From assembly GCA_965202735.1 (NCBI GenBank), contig OZ241844.1:4464001-4528000 (forward strand): a stretch of DNA of 64,000 nt, written 5' to 3'. Both the position numbers and the translations under genes were made by a program. The notes under the pieces are model-generated. The model did no database searches. It was not told where the DNA came from and saw only the letters and a program-made list of their open reading frames with translations. The DNA is from HK1 sp965202735 (lineage in GTDB: Bacteria > Pseudomonadota > Gammaproteobacteria > HK1). This document shows positions 49,254 to 57,505 of this stretch, one piece after another. How positions within the stretch are numbered: the first letter of the stretch is position 1; the number at the start of each line of letters is the position of its first letter.

Positions 49254-50532
49254 GCGCCACCCGTCGCTTCCCGCCTCCCGCGGCCGGAGCGCCGCGCCCG
49301 CCGGCGGCCGGCGCGCCGGGCGCTGGGCGCGGGCGCTGCTGCACCGCCGCCTCGGCGCGCTCGGCTCGGGCCGCCTGATCGTGCGCGACGCCTGGGGCGA
49401 GGCGAGGTTCGGCGCACCGGCGGCGGACCGCGAGCCGGTGCGCCTGGACGTGCGCCGGTCGCGTTTCTACCGGCGCGCGCTGCTCGGCGGCAGCCTCGGA
49501 GCGGCCGAGTCCTACCTGGACGGCGACTGGAGCGCGAGCGATCTCACCGCGCTCATCCGGATGTTCGCGCGCGACATCGGCGTCGCCGACGCCATGGAGG
49601 GAGGGCTCGCCGCGGGCGCCGGCGTCCTCGCCCGGCTCGGCGACCTCGCGCGGCGCAACACCCGGGCCGGCAGCCGGCGCAACGTCGGCGCCCACTACGA
49701 CCTCGGCAACGACTTCTTCGCCCTGTTCCTCGACGAGACGCTGACCTACTCGGCGGGGATCTTCGAGCGCGCGGACGCCACCATGGCCGACGCCTCGCGC
49801 GCGAAGCTCGACCGCGTCTGCCGCAAGCTCTCGCTCTCGCCGGACGACCGGGTGGTCGAGATCGGGTCCGGGTGGGGCAGCTTCGCGGTGCACGCCGCGA
49901 GCCGCTACGGCTGCCGCGTCACCACCACCACCATCTCGCGCGAGCAGCACGCCTTCGTCGGGCGGCTGGTCCGCGAGCGCGGGCTCTCGGACCGGGTCGA
50001 GGTGCTGCGCAGCGACTACCGCGATCTGCGCGGGACGTTCGACAAGCTGGTCTCCATCGAGATGATCGAGGCGGTGGGCCATGCGCACCTGCCGCGGTAC
50101 TTCCGGGTGTGCGCGGACCTGCTGCACGAGCGTGGCGAGGCGCTGATCCAGGCGATCACCATGCCCGACCGGCGCTATCGGCGGTACCGCCGCCAGAGCG
50201 ACTTCATCCGCCGCCACGTGTTCCCGGGGAGCTGCGTGCCGTCGCTCGGGGCGATGCTCGACGCCGCGTGCGGCGTGGCCGGCTTCGGCGCGACGCACCT
50301 GGAGGACATCGGGCCGCACTACGCGGAGACGCTCCGCCGCTGGCGGGCGGCGTTCGAGGCGCGGCTCGACGCGGTGCGCGGGCTCGGCTTCGACGAGCGC
50401 TTCGTGCGCCTGTGGCGGTTCTATCTCGCCTACTGCGAGGCGGGCTTCGAGGAGCGCTACCTCGGCGACGTGCAGCTCGTGCTCCGCAAGGCCGGCGGCC
50501 GGGCCGCGCCGGCGCCGGGGAGGGCCGGATGA
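49246..50532 (+). CDS. cyclopropane-fatty-acyl-phospholipid synthase family SAM methyltransferase
   Basis: 428 residues. The CfaS architecture is clear: an N-terminal lipid-binding region with SLGAAESYLDGDWSASDLTA, then NVGAHYDLGNDFFALFLDE and TYSAGIF, the SAM-binding VVEIGSGWGSFAVHAASRYG, SIEMIEAVGH (containing the catalytic-site glutamate/histidine segment) and YFRVCADLL. Enzymes of this family transfer a methylene or methyl group from S-adenosylmethionine to the double bond of phospholipid acyl chains at the membrane. In this operon context the product could be a cyclopropane, a methyl-branched or a further-oxidised (for example furan) fatty acid. Confidence 0.9.
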   Translation: MSERHPSLPASRGRSAAPAGGRRAGRWARALLHRRLGALGSGRLIVRDAWGEARFGAPAADREPVRLDVRRSRFYRRALLGGSLGAAESYLDGDWSASDLTALIRMFARDIGVADAMEGGLAAGAGVLARLGDLARRNTRAGSRRNVGAHYDLGNDFFALFLDETLTYSAGIFERADATMADASRAKLDRVCRKLSLSPDDRVVEIGSGWGSFAVHAASRYGCRVTTTTISREQHAFVGRLVRERGLSDRVEVLRSDYRDLRGTFDKLVSIEMIEAVGHAHLPRYFRVCADLLHERGEALIQAITMPDRRYRRYRRQSDFIRRHVFPGSCVPSLGAMLDAACGVAGFGATHLEDIGPHYAETLRRWRAAFEARLDAVRGLGFDERFVRLWRFYLAYCEAGFEERYLGDVQLVLRKAGGRAAPAPGRAG

Positions 50533-50549
50533 GGACCGCGGGCCGAGCG

Positions 50550-50674
50550 GCTTCGCGCCTTCGCGGGAACGGCGGTGGAGGGCGTCCCGGCAGGGGCGTC
50601 GCGGACCATCGCTCCCGTCTTCGCGGGCATGGCGGACAAGTGCCGGAGCCGTCACTCCCGCAAAGGCGCGAAGC
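50550..50674. repeat. extragenic palindromic repeat between methyltransferase and DUF2878 genes
   Basis: A 19-bp arm GCTTCGCGCCTTCGCGGGA (50550-50568) is the inverted complement, with one mismatch, of 50656-50674. Between them is another TTCGCGGG-containing copy (near 50619). TTCGCGGGAATGACGG-like palindromes are widespread extragenic repeats in proteobacteria. This is the only gap in the operon longer than the coupled junctions besides the one at 49038. Confidence 0.55.
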
Positions 50675-50701
50675 CGGTGGCCTCGCCTCGAGCGGCGACC
50701 C

Positions 50702-51325
50702 GTGCGCCGGTTGAACGTTCGCGCAGGCCTGGTCGCGAACTTCCTGGGATTCCAGGCGGCCTGGTTCGCATGCGTCGCCGGCGCCGGGCACGGCTATCCG
50801 CTCCTCGGCCCGCTCGCCACCGCGCTGTGGCTGGCGCTGCACGTGGCGAGCCTGCGCGCCGGCGGCGGCCGCGGTCCCGGCGCGCGCGGGGGCGCCGATC
50901 GTGCGGGCGAGATCAGGCTGCTGGCCGCGGCCGCGGCCGTCGGCTACGTGTTCGACGGCGCGCTGGCGTTCGGCGGCGCGATCTCGTTTCCCGAGCATGC
51001 CGGGCCGGCGGCTCCGACCACGCCGTGGATGGTCGCGCTGTGGGCGGCCTTCGCGGCGACGCTTCGCCACAGCCTGGGCTGGACCCGGCGCCGGTACGCG
51101 CTCGGCGCCGTCGCCGGCGCGGTGTTCGGCCCTCTCGCCTACACCGCCGGCGATGCGCTCGGCGCGATCGTCGTGGCGCCGCCGCCGTCCGGGTGGCTCG
51201 GGGTCGCGGCCGGGTGGGCGCTGGCGATGCCGTTGCTGCTCTGGCTCCGCGAGCGGCTCGAAGGGGCCGCGCCCGGGGTGGCGGGAGGACGCGGCGCGCG
51301 GGCCGCGGCCGGGGACGGGACATGA
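50702..51325 (+). CDS. DUF2878 family membrane protein
   Basis: 207 residues from GTG. The sequence NFLGFQAAWFACVAGAGHGY followed by about six hydrophobic segments and GLAxxD-like FDGALAFGGAISFPEH fits DUF2878, a small inner-membrane family found in lipid operons together with CfaS-like methyltransferases. No enzymatic residues are known. Its stop overlaps the ATG of the next gene (ATGA at 51322-51325). Confidence 0.78.
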   Translation: MRRLNVRAGLVANFLGFQAAWFACVAGAGHGYPLLGPLATALWLALHVASLRAGGGRGPGARGGADRAGEIRLLAAAAAVGYVFDGALAFGGAISFPEHAGPAAPTTPWMVALWAAFAATLRHSLGWTRRRYALGAVAGAVFGPLAYTAGDALGAIVVAPPPSGWLGVAAGWALAMPLLLWLRERLEGAAPGVAGGRGARAAAGDGT

Positions 51326-52125
51326 GCCTGGGCGAGGCGGTGGCCGTCGCATGGGCGTGCATGGCCGTCGCGATGGCGGTGCTGTGGCTCGTGCAGCTTC
51401 GCACCGGAGACGCGAGCATCGTCGACGTCGCATGGGCGTTCGGCACCGGGGCGGTCGGGGTCGCCCTGGTGGCGGCGGCGGGGGGCGGCGACCCCGCGCG
51501 CCGCTGGCTGGCGGCGGCGATGGCCGCGGTCTGGAGCCTGCGTCTGGGCGTCCACCTCGCGCGACGGATTCGCGCCGGCGCGCGCGAGGAGGGACGGTAC
51601 CGGTACCTGCGCGAGGCGCTCGGTGATCGGGCCGGGATCGGGCTGTTCGTGTTCTTCCAGGTGCAGGCGGCGTGGGCGGTGATGTTCGCGCTGCCGGTGT
51701 GGGCCGCCGGCGAGGCGGCGCGCGGGCTCGACTGGCTGGACGCGCTCGGGGTCGCGGTGTGGGCGGCGGGGGTGCTGGGCGAGTCGGTCGCGGACCGGCA
51801 GCTCGCGCGCTTTCGCGCCGACCCGGTCCGCGCCGCCGAGGTGTGCGACACCGGGATGTGGGGCTGGTCGCGGCACCCCAACTACTTCTTCGAATGGGTG
51901 CAGTGGTGGGGCTTCGTGGCGCTGGGCGCGGGCTCCGGACACTGGTGGGTGACCGTCGCCGGGGTGGCGGTGATGTACCTCTTCATCACCCGTATCACCG
52001 GCATCCCCTACACCGAGAGGCAGGCGATGCGCACCCGCGGCGATGCCTACCGGCGCTACCGGGCGCGGGTGCCCGCGTTCTTCCCGCGGCCGCCCGCCGG
52101 CGAGGCGGCGGAGCGCGGACGGTGA
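51322..52125 (+). CDS. DUF1295 / steroid 5-alpha-reductase-family membrane enzyme
   Basis: 267 residues with six to seven transmembrane helices. The family motif region LREALGDRAGIGLFVFFQVQ and the C-terminal CDTGMWGWSRHPNYFFEWVQ, followed by FITRITGIPYTERQAMRTRG, are typical of DUF1295 proteins related to steroid 5-alpha-reductases and isoprenylcysteine methyltransferases. These are NADPH-dependent ene-reductases or methyltransferases acting on lipids. Here a role in finishing a modified acyl chain is likely. It overlaps neighbours at both ends (ATGA; GTGA at 52122). Confidence 0.85.
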   Translation: MSLGEAVAVAWACMAVAMAVLWLVQLRTGDASIVDVAWAFGTGAVGVALVAAAGGGDPARRWLAAAMAAVWSLRLGVHLARRIRAGAREEGRYRYLREALGDRAGIGLFVFFQVQAAWAVMFALPVWAAGEAARGLDWLDALGVAVWAAGVLGESVADRQLARFRADPVRAAEVCDTGMWGWSRHPNYFFEWVQWWGFVALGAGSGHWWVTVAGVAVMYLFITRITGIPYTERQAMRTRGDAYRRYRARVPAFFPRPPAGEAAERGR

Positions 52126-52225
52126 GCGCCGCCGGGCTCGCGGTTCGCGGCGCCCGCCGGCGTCGCCGTGGCGCGTGGACATGCGGGCGCGGGCGGTGAG
52201 CGTCGCCGGGCTCGCGGTTCGCGGG
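52116..52225 (+). repeat. 36-bp direct repeat at DUF1295/methyltransferase junction (74-bp period)
   Basis: GCGGACGGTGAGCGCCGCCG and the next 16 bases (52116-52151) recur at 52190-52225 with two differences. Both copies contain a GTGA junction. The first GTG (52122) overlaps the DUF1295 stop and reads 25 codons to a TGA (52197-52199), which overlaps the second GTG (52196), the likely start of the methyltransferase. Confidence 0.82.
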
Positions 52226-53344
52226 ATGGAGCGCGGGTGGGTCCCCGACTGGGTGGTGCGGCGCGGGATCCGGCGCCTGCTGCGGGCGCGGCTCGCCGAG
52301 GTCCGGGCCGGCGACTGCGAGGCGGAGGCGGAGAGCGTGCGGCGGTTCGTCGAGGAGATGGACGCCTCCGGAATCGCCCCGATGCCGGAGGAGGCGAACC
52401 GGCAGCACTACGAGCTCCCGGCCGCGTTCTTCCGCGAAGTGCTCGGACCGCACCGCAAGTACTCGTGCTGCTACTGGGGCGACGGCGTCGACGACCTGGC
52501 GGCGGCCGAGGAGGCGGCGCTCGCGATCACCGCCGAGCGCGCGGGCGTCGAGAACGGGATGCGGATCCTGGAGCTCGGCTGCGGCTGGGGGTCGCTCACC
52601 CTGTGGATGGCGCAGCGGTACCCGGACGCGCAGGTCCTCGCGGTGTCGAACTCCGCGTCGCAGCGCCGCTGCATCGAGGAGCGGGCCGGGCGCCGCGGCC
52701 TCGGCAACCTGCGGGTGGTGACCGCGGACATGAACGACTTCGAGGCCGGGGCCCGCTTCGACCGCGTCGTCTCGGTCGAGATGTTCGAGCACATGCGCAA
52801 CTACCGCGCGCTGCTCCGGCGCATCGCGGGGTGGCTCGAGCCGGACGGGCGCCTGTTCGTGCACCTCTTCTGCCACCGGGCCGTGCCCTACGCCTTCGTG
52901 CCGAGAGACGAGAGCGACTGGATGAGCCGGCACTTCTTCTCCGGCGGGATCATGCCGAGCGACGCCCTGCCGCTCGGCTTTGCCGAGCACCTGCGGGTCG
53001 TCGGCCAGTGGCGGTGGTCGGGACGCCACTACCGGCGCACCGCCGAGGCCTGGCTCGCGAACCTGGATCTGCGCCGGGAACGCATCGAGCCGATCCTCGA
53101 GTCCGTCCACGGCGCCGACGCGCCGCTGTGGCGGGCACGCTGGCGGGTCTTCTTCATGGCCTGCGCGGAGCTGTTCGGGTACGCGCGTGGACAGGAGTGG
53201 TGGGTGTCGCACTACCTGTTCGAGCCGACCGGACGCTGGCGGCTCCTCGGGCCGGACGAGGGGGCCGAGGGCCGAGCCCTGGCCGCGCCGCCTGTCCGAG
53301 CGGACCGGGCGCTGGCGGACCGGCCGGGAGGCGCCTCCAGGTGA
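52196..53344 (+). CDS. second CfaS-type SAM-dependent methyltransferase
   Basis: About 382 residues. Recognisable parts: EANRQHYELPAAFFREVLGP and HRKYSCCYWGDGV (the equivalent of the HYDxGNDFF and YSCAYF segments), SAM-binding ILELGCGWGSLTLWMAQRYP, VSVEMFEHMRNY and the C-terminal RQxFxRYxF-like GQEWWVSHYLFEP. It differs from the protein at 49246 by a shorter N-terminal domain and belongs to the group usually annotated cyclopropane-fatty-acyl-phospholipid synthase of unknown specificity. The start is set at the second, duplicated GTG; ATG at 52181 is an alternative. Having two such enzymes in one operon suggests two successive alkylations, or alkylation of different lipids. Confidence 0.85.
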   Translation: MSVAGLAVRGMERGWVPDWVVRRGIRRLLRARLAEVRAGDCEAEAESVRRFVEEMDASGIAPMPEEANRQHYELPAAFFREVLGPHRKYSCCYWGDGVDDLAAAEEAALAITAERAGVENGMRILELGCGWGSLTLWMAQRYPDAQVLAVSNSASQRRCIEERAGRRGLGNLRVVTADMNDFEAGARFDRVVSVEMFEHMRNYRALLRRIAGWLEPDGRLFVHLFCHRAVPYAFVPRDESDWMSRHFFSGGIMPSDALPLGFAEHLRVVGQWRWSGRHYRRTAEAWLANLDLRRERIEPILESVHGADAPLWRARWRVFFMACAELFGYARGQEWWVSHYLFEPTGRWRLLGPDEGAEGRALAAPPVRADRALADRPGGASR

Positions 53345-53853
53345 GCGCGCGAGGCACGCAGCCCGTGGATCGTGACCGGCCCGCGGGTCGCGACCAGCGC
53401 ATGGATTGCGACCGGCCCGCGGACCGCAACGCCGCCCGCGGCGACCGGCCGGGGCCGCGGCCGTCGCGCCTCGCGCCGCGCCGCCGGGCGTTTCCGGTGG
53501 CGGCGGTCACCGGGCTCGGGGCGGGTGTGGCGCTGCTGATGGCCGCCGCGCTCGTCCACGGCGTGACCACCGGGAGCTTCGTCGAGGAGGGCGGGCGCCT
53601 GCTCGCGCTGGCGTGGGGACGGGTCGCGGTGATCGATGTCTACGCGGGCTTCGCGCTGTTCGCCGCGTGGATATGGCACCGCGAGCCCCGGGCGTGGGCG
53701 GCGGGGGCCTGGATCGTGGCGCTGTGCCTGCTGGGCAACCTGGTGGCCGGCTGCTACGTGGTCCTCGCGGCCCGCGGCTGCCGGGGCAGTGCGTCGCGCT
53801 TCTGGCTCGGTCCGCGGCGGGCCGGGGTGGTTCCGCGCGAAGGAGATGGCTGA
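53341..53853 (+). CDS. small membrane protein ending the lipid operon (DUF1475-like)
   Basis: 170 residues from a GTG overlapping the methyltransferase stop (GTGA). An Arg/Asp-rich, repetitive N-terminus (RPAGRDQ, RPADRNA, RGDRPGP) of about 45 residues precedes three hydrophobic segments: VAAVTGLGAGVALLMAAALV, RVAVIDVYAGFALFAAWIW and AWIVALCLLGNLVAGCYVVL. DVYAGFALF and the overall helix pattern resemble DUF1475-type proteins, but the match is weak. Role unknown; translation coupling places it in the operon. Confidence 0.65.
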   Translation: MSARGTQPVDRDRPAGRDQRMDCDRPADRNAARGDRPGPRPSRLAPRRRAFPVAAVTGLGAGVALLMAAALVHGVTTGSFVEEGGRLLALAWGRVAVIDVYAGFALFAAWIWHREPRAWAAGAWIVALCLLGNLVAGCYVVLAARGCRGSASRFWLGPRRAGVVPREGDG

Positions 53854-54376
53854 ATCGGCCACTCCCATCATGCTGCGGCGGGCCGGGCGGGCCGGGGGCG
53901 AACCGGGGGGGCCGGGACGGCTCCGCGAGCCCTGTCGGCGTCTGCTCGACTGGTTGCCGAGGGACGGAAGTGACCGCGACTTCCGGATGGCCCCTCCTGA
54001 CACCGCAGGGCTCGTTTCTTGTCGGCCCGGAGGGCGCCGAGGCGTGCTCAAGCGTCCCATTTGTGGACGCGATTCGCGGCCCGTGTGCCAGGTTGAGCCT
54101 CCTGGAGCTCCCGTCGTCCCCGCCGCAGGCGACTTCGCACCGGTTGCCGACACTCGAATACGACCAAAAAATGGTCCCGCCTGACACCGGGCATGACACC
54201 GGGCATGCGTTGACTCGCCCACCGACATGTCCGACTCTGACGGGCGTCGCGATGCGCGGACGCGCGGCCGGTCGCTGGAATCGCTGCTCGTGTGGCGGGT
54301 GGGCCATGCGCGGCGCGCGGCCTCGGGCCGGTCGCACGGAGGCCGGGAGCGCGGCCGCGCACCGAACGGAGGGGTC
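53854..54376. other. 523-bp intergenic region with degraded repeat ends
   Basis: No gene is supported. GTGACCGCGACTT followed by CCGGATGG and TCCTG at 53970-53999 resembles one end of the 131-bp element (TGACCGCGACTT, TGAATGG, TCCTG) with a 4-bp insertion, and AGCCCTG (53928) and CAGGGCTC (54006) look like the opposite end type. A second recurring phrase, CCTGACACCG, occurs at 53996 and near 54180. The region is somewhat less GC-rich and probably a patchwork of old insertions. Confidence 0.4.
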
Positions 54377-55537
54377 ATGCACCCGACTGCCGAAGGCCTG
54401 GACCGCGGCCGGCTCCCGCCGCTGGCCGACGTGCGCAGGAACCTGCGCATCCCGTGGTACCGCTGCCCCGTCGAGCGCGAGACCCTGCGGGCGCTGACCG
54501 AGCCGAGCGACCTGCGCGGGCTCCTCCATGCGGTGGGGCACCTCGGCCTGTGGGCGGCGACCGGGCTGTCGGCGTACACCCTCTTCACCCAGCAGATCTG
54601 GTGGGGCTTCCTCGTCGCGCTGTTCGCGCACGGCACCGTCGCCTCCTTCTTCACCGCCCCGCATCACGAGCTCTGCCACACCACGGTGTTCCGCACGAAG
54701 CGGCTCAACGAGCTGTTCCTCGTCGTCTTCTCCCTGCTCGGGTGGCTCAACTTCCACGTGTACCGGTTCAGCCACAGCTACCACCACCGCTACACCCTCT
54801 TCGTCGAGGGCGACCGCGAGGAGGTGATGCCCGAGACGCCCTCGCTGCGCGCGCTCTACCTGCTGCAGCTCTTCACCGTCAACGTCACCGGGGGCTACCA
54901 GTCCCGGGGTCTGGTCCCGACGCTGGGGAGCTTCCTCCGGATCGCGTCGAACCGGCTCGACAACCCGTTCAACTCGTGGGGCCCGGAGCTCTACGAGGAG
55001 CATCCGGACGAGGGCCGGAAGGCGGTGGGCTGGGCGCGCCGGGTGCTGCTCTTCCACGCCGCGGTCGTGGCCGGGTCGGTGGCGGCGGGCGAGCCCGTCG
55101 TCGCGGTGCTGGTGTCGGGGTCGGTGTTCATCGCCAACTGGCTCCGCTACTTCGTCGGAGTGCCGATGCACTGCGGGCTGCGCAGCGGCGTGGCGGACTT
55201 CCGCAAGTGCGTGCGCACCATCACCCTCGACCCGCTCTCGGAGTTCCTCTACTGGCACATGAACTGGCACCTGGAGCACCACATGTACGCGGCGGTGCCG
55301 TGCTACCACCTGAAGCGGCTGCACCGCGCCGTCGCGCGGGACATGCCGGCGCCGCGCACGCTGCTCGGCGCATGGCGGGAGATGCGAGAGACCTGGCGGC
55401 GCCAGCGGACCGACCCGGGCTACGCGTTCGACACGCCGGTTCCGGCCGGCGGCCGCGCCGCCGGGCCGGACCCGCTCGCCGCGTCGATGGGGGGCCTCGA
55501 GCCGCGCGCCCTCGGCCGGGGCGCCGGGGGCGGCTGA
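54377..55537 (+). CDS. fatty acid desaturase (front-end/omega-type histidine boxes)
   Basis: 386 residues. Histidine boxes: HHELCHT, HSYHHR and HLEHHMY, the HxxxH / HxxHH / HxxHH set of the FADS-like desaturase/hydroxylase superfamily, distinct from the delta-9-type enzyme at 45852. Helices at about 55-95 and 235-275 provide the membrane anchor. ATG at 54377 has GGAGGGG directly upstream. It may desaturate or hydroxylate acyl chains, carotenoids or related lipids. It lies 520 bp after the lipid operon on the same strand and could be functionally linked with it. Confidence 0.85.
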   Translation: MHPTAEGLDRGRLPPLADVRRNLRIPWYRCPVERETLRALTEPSDLRGLLHAVGHLGLWAATGLSAYTLFTQQIWWGFLVALFAHGTVASFFTAPHHELCHTTVFRTKRLNELFLVVFSLLGWLNFHVYRFSHSYHHRYTLFVEGDREEVMPETPSLRALYLLQLFTVNVTGGYQSRGLVPTLGSFLRIASNRLDNPFNSWGPELYEEHPDEGRKAVGWARRVLLFHAAVVAGSVAAGEPVVAVLVSGSVFIANWLRYFVGVPMHCGLRSGVADFRKCVRTITLDPLSEFLYWHMNWHLEHHMYAAVPCYHLKRLHRAVARDMPAPRTLLGAWREMRETWRRQRTDPGYAFDTPVPAGGRAAGPDPLAASMGGLEPRALGRGAGGG

Positions 55538-55548
55538 CCCGGCCGTCA

Positions 55549-55619
55549 GGGTAGTGGGTCAGTTTGACTCCAGGATCGCCATGTCGGTCGAGGAAGAAGT
55601 TCAAACTGACCCACTACCC
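55549..55619. repeat. palindromic element with 19-bp perfect arms
   Basis: GGGTAGTGGGTCAGTTTGA (55549-55567) is exactly inverted at 55601-55619, with a 33-bp loop. The flanks continue the symmetry imperfectly (CCGTCA and CGACGG). It could be a strong transcription terminator for the desaturase gene or a tiny inverted-repeat mobile element. A related left half at 45784-45823 favours the second reading. Confidence 0.75.
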
Positions 55620-55696
55620 GACGGCGGCCAGTCTGGCCTTTTCGGGGTCCAGCCACTACAGTCGGCGCGCGACAGCCACCCCCACCGGAGCACGTC

Positions 55697-57379
55697 ATGG
55701 CAGGACCGATCAACCGCTGGAGCTCGCGCATCACCCAGCCGAAGTCCCAGGGCGCCTCCCAGGCCCAGCTCTTCGCCACCGGGTTCACCGAGGCGGACCT
55801 CGACAAGGCCCAGATCGGCATCGCCAGCATCTGGTACGAGGGCAACAACTGCAACATGCACCTGCTGGGGCTCGCCGACGCGGTGAAGGAGGGGGTCGAG
55901 GCGGCCGGGGTGAAGGGGATGCGCTTCAACACCGTCGGGGTGTCGGACGGCATGTCGATGGGCACCGAGGGGATGTCGTTCTCGCTCCAGTCCCGCGACC
56001 TCATCGCGGACTCGATCGAGACCGTGACCCGTGGCCAGTGGTACGACGGCCTCGTCACCATCCCCGGGTGCGACAAGAACATGCCGGGGTGCCTGATGGC
56101 GATGGGCCGGATCAACCGTCCGTCGATCATGGTCTACGGCGGCACCATCCGCGGCGGGCGCATGTCGAACGGGCAGGTGGTGGACATCGTCAACGCGTTC
56201 CAGAGCTACGGCCAGTACCTCGCGGGCAGCATCGACGAGGGCGAGCGGGCCGAGATCGTGCGCAACGCCTGCCCCGGCCCCGGCGCGTGCGGCGGCATGT
56301 ACACCGCGAACACCATGGCCACCGCGATCGAGGCCATGGGCATGTCACTGCCCTACAGCTCGTCCACCCCGGCCACGGACCCCGCCAAGCTCGAGGAATG
56401 CCGCCGGGCCGGCGCCGCGGTGCGCTCGCTGATGGAGCAGGACATCAAGCCGCGCGACATCATGACCCGGACCGCGTTCGAGAACGCGATGGTGATGGTG
56501 ATGGCGCTGGGCGGGTCCACCAACGCGGTGCTGCACCTCATCGCGATGGCCCGCGCGGTGGACGTGGACCTCACCATCGACGACTTCCAGTCGGTGAGCG
56601 ACCGGATCCCCTACATCGCCGACCTGAAGCCGAGCGGCAGGTACGTGATGGAGGACCTGCACCGGGTCGGCGGGGTGCCGGCGGTGATGAAGTACCTGCT
56701 CGCCGAGGGACTCCTCGACGGCGACTGCCTCACCTGCACCGGGCGGACCGTCGACGGGAACCTGGAGGACGCGCCGCCGCTCGCCGACGGCCAGCGCATC
56801 GTGCATCCGCTCGGCAGCCCCATCAAGGACAGCGGACACATCCGCATCCTGCGGGGCAACCTCGCCCCGGGGGGGGCGGTGGCGAAGATCACGGGCAAGG
56901 AGGGGCTGCGGTTCGAGGGTCCGGCCAACGTCTTCGACGCGGAAGAGGACATGCTGCGCGCCCTGGAGGAGGGGAGGATCGCCAGGGGCGACGTGATCGT
57001 CATCCGCTACGAAGGTCCGAAGGGCGGACCGGGGATGCCGGAGATGCTGACCCCCACCTCCGCGGTCATGGGCGCCGGACTCGGCTCCGACGTGGCGCTC
57101 ATCACCGACGGCCGCTTCTCCGGCGGCTCGCACGGCTTCATCATCGGGCACGTGGTGCCCGAGGCGCAGGAAGGCGGGCCCATCGGGCTCGTCGAGACCG
57201 GCGACGTCATCACCATCGACGCCGAGGAGAACTCCATCAGCGTGCACGTCGCCGACGAGGAGATGGCGCGCCGCCGCGCCGCCTGGGCAATGCCCGCGTT
57301 CAAGGAGACCCGCGGCACCCTGTACAAGTACATCAAGAACGTGTCCGACGCCTCCCACGGCTGCGTGACCGACGAGTAG
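55697..57379 (+). CDS. ilvD: dihydroxy-acid dehydratase
   Basis: 560 residues, the IlvD/Edd family enzyme for the third step of branched-chain amino-acid synthesis (2,3-dihydroxyisovalerate to 2-oxoisovalerate and the isoleucine equivalent). Iron-sulfur ligands and signatures are visible: PGCDKNMPGCLMAMGR near residue 120, CPGPGACGGMYTANTMATA near 193, and the C-terminal TDGRFSGGSHGFIIGHVVPE. It begins RWSSRITQPKSQGASQAQLF, as IlvD proteins of this clade do. It appears to stand alone, with the palindromic element upstream. Confidence 0.95.
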   Translation: MAGPINRWSSRITQPKSQGASQAQLFATGFTEADLDKAQIGIASIWYEGNNCNMHLLGLADAVKEGVEAAGVKGMRFNTVGVSDGMSMGTEGMSFSLQSRDLIADSIETVTRGQWYDGLVTIPGCDKNMPGCLMAMGRINRPSIMVYGGTIRGGRMSNGQVVDIVNAFQSYGQYLAGSIDEGERAEIVRNACPGPGACGGMYTANTMATAIEAMGMSLPYSSSTPATDPAKLEECRRAGAAVRSLMEQDIKPRDIMTRTAFENAMVMVMALGGSTNAVLHLIAMARAVDVDLTIDDFQSVSDRIPYIADLKPSGRYVMEDLHRVGGVPAVMKYLLAEGLLDGDCLTCTGRTVDGNLEDAPPLADGQRIVHPLGSPIKDSGHIRILRGNLAPGGAVAKITGKEGLRFEGPANVFDAEEDMLRALEEGRIARGDVIVIRYEGPKGGPGMPEMLTPTSAVMGAGLGSDVALITDGRFSGGSHGFIIGHVVPEAQEGGPIGLVETGDVITIDAEENSISVHVADEEMARRRAAWAMPAFKETRGTLYKYIKNVSDASHGCVTDE

Positions 57380-57505
57380 GTGCGTGGCCGGCCCCCGTTC
57401 GGCGAGTATCGCGAGGGTCCGCCGAGCGCGTCTCTCGAGAAGCGGCTCGCCTGAGTGGGGCGGGGCGGCGGACCGCGTCCACCGGCGGCGGCCACTCCGC
57501 CGATC

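Noticed and set aside
53881..54010. Third full copy of the 131-bp MITE
   Set aside because: Only short end-like pieces match (GTGACCGCGACTT and TCCTG). The spacing and interior do not fit, so it is noted only as possible debris.
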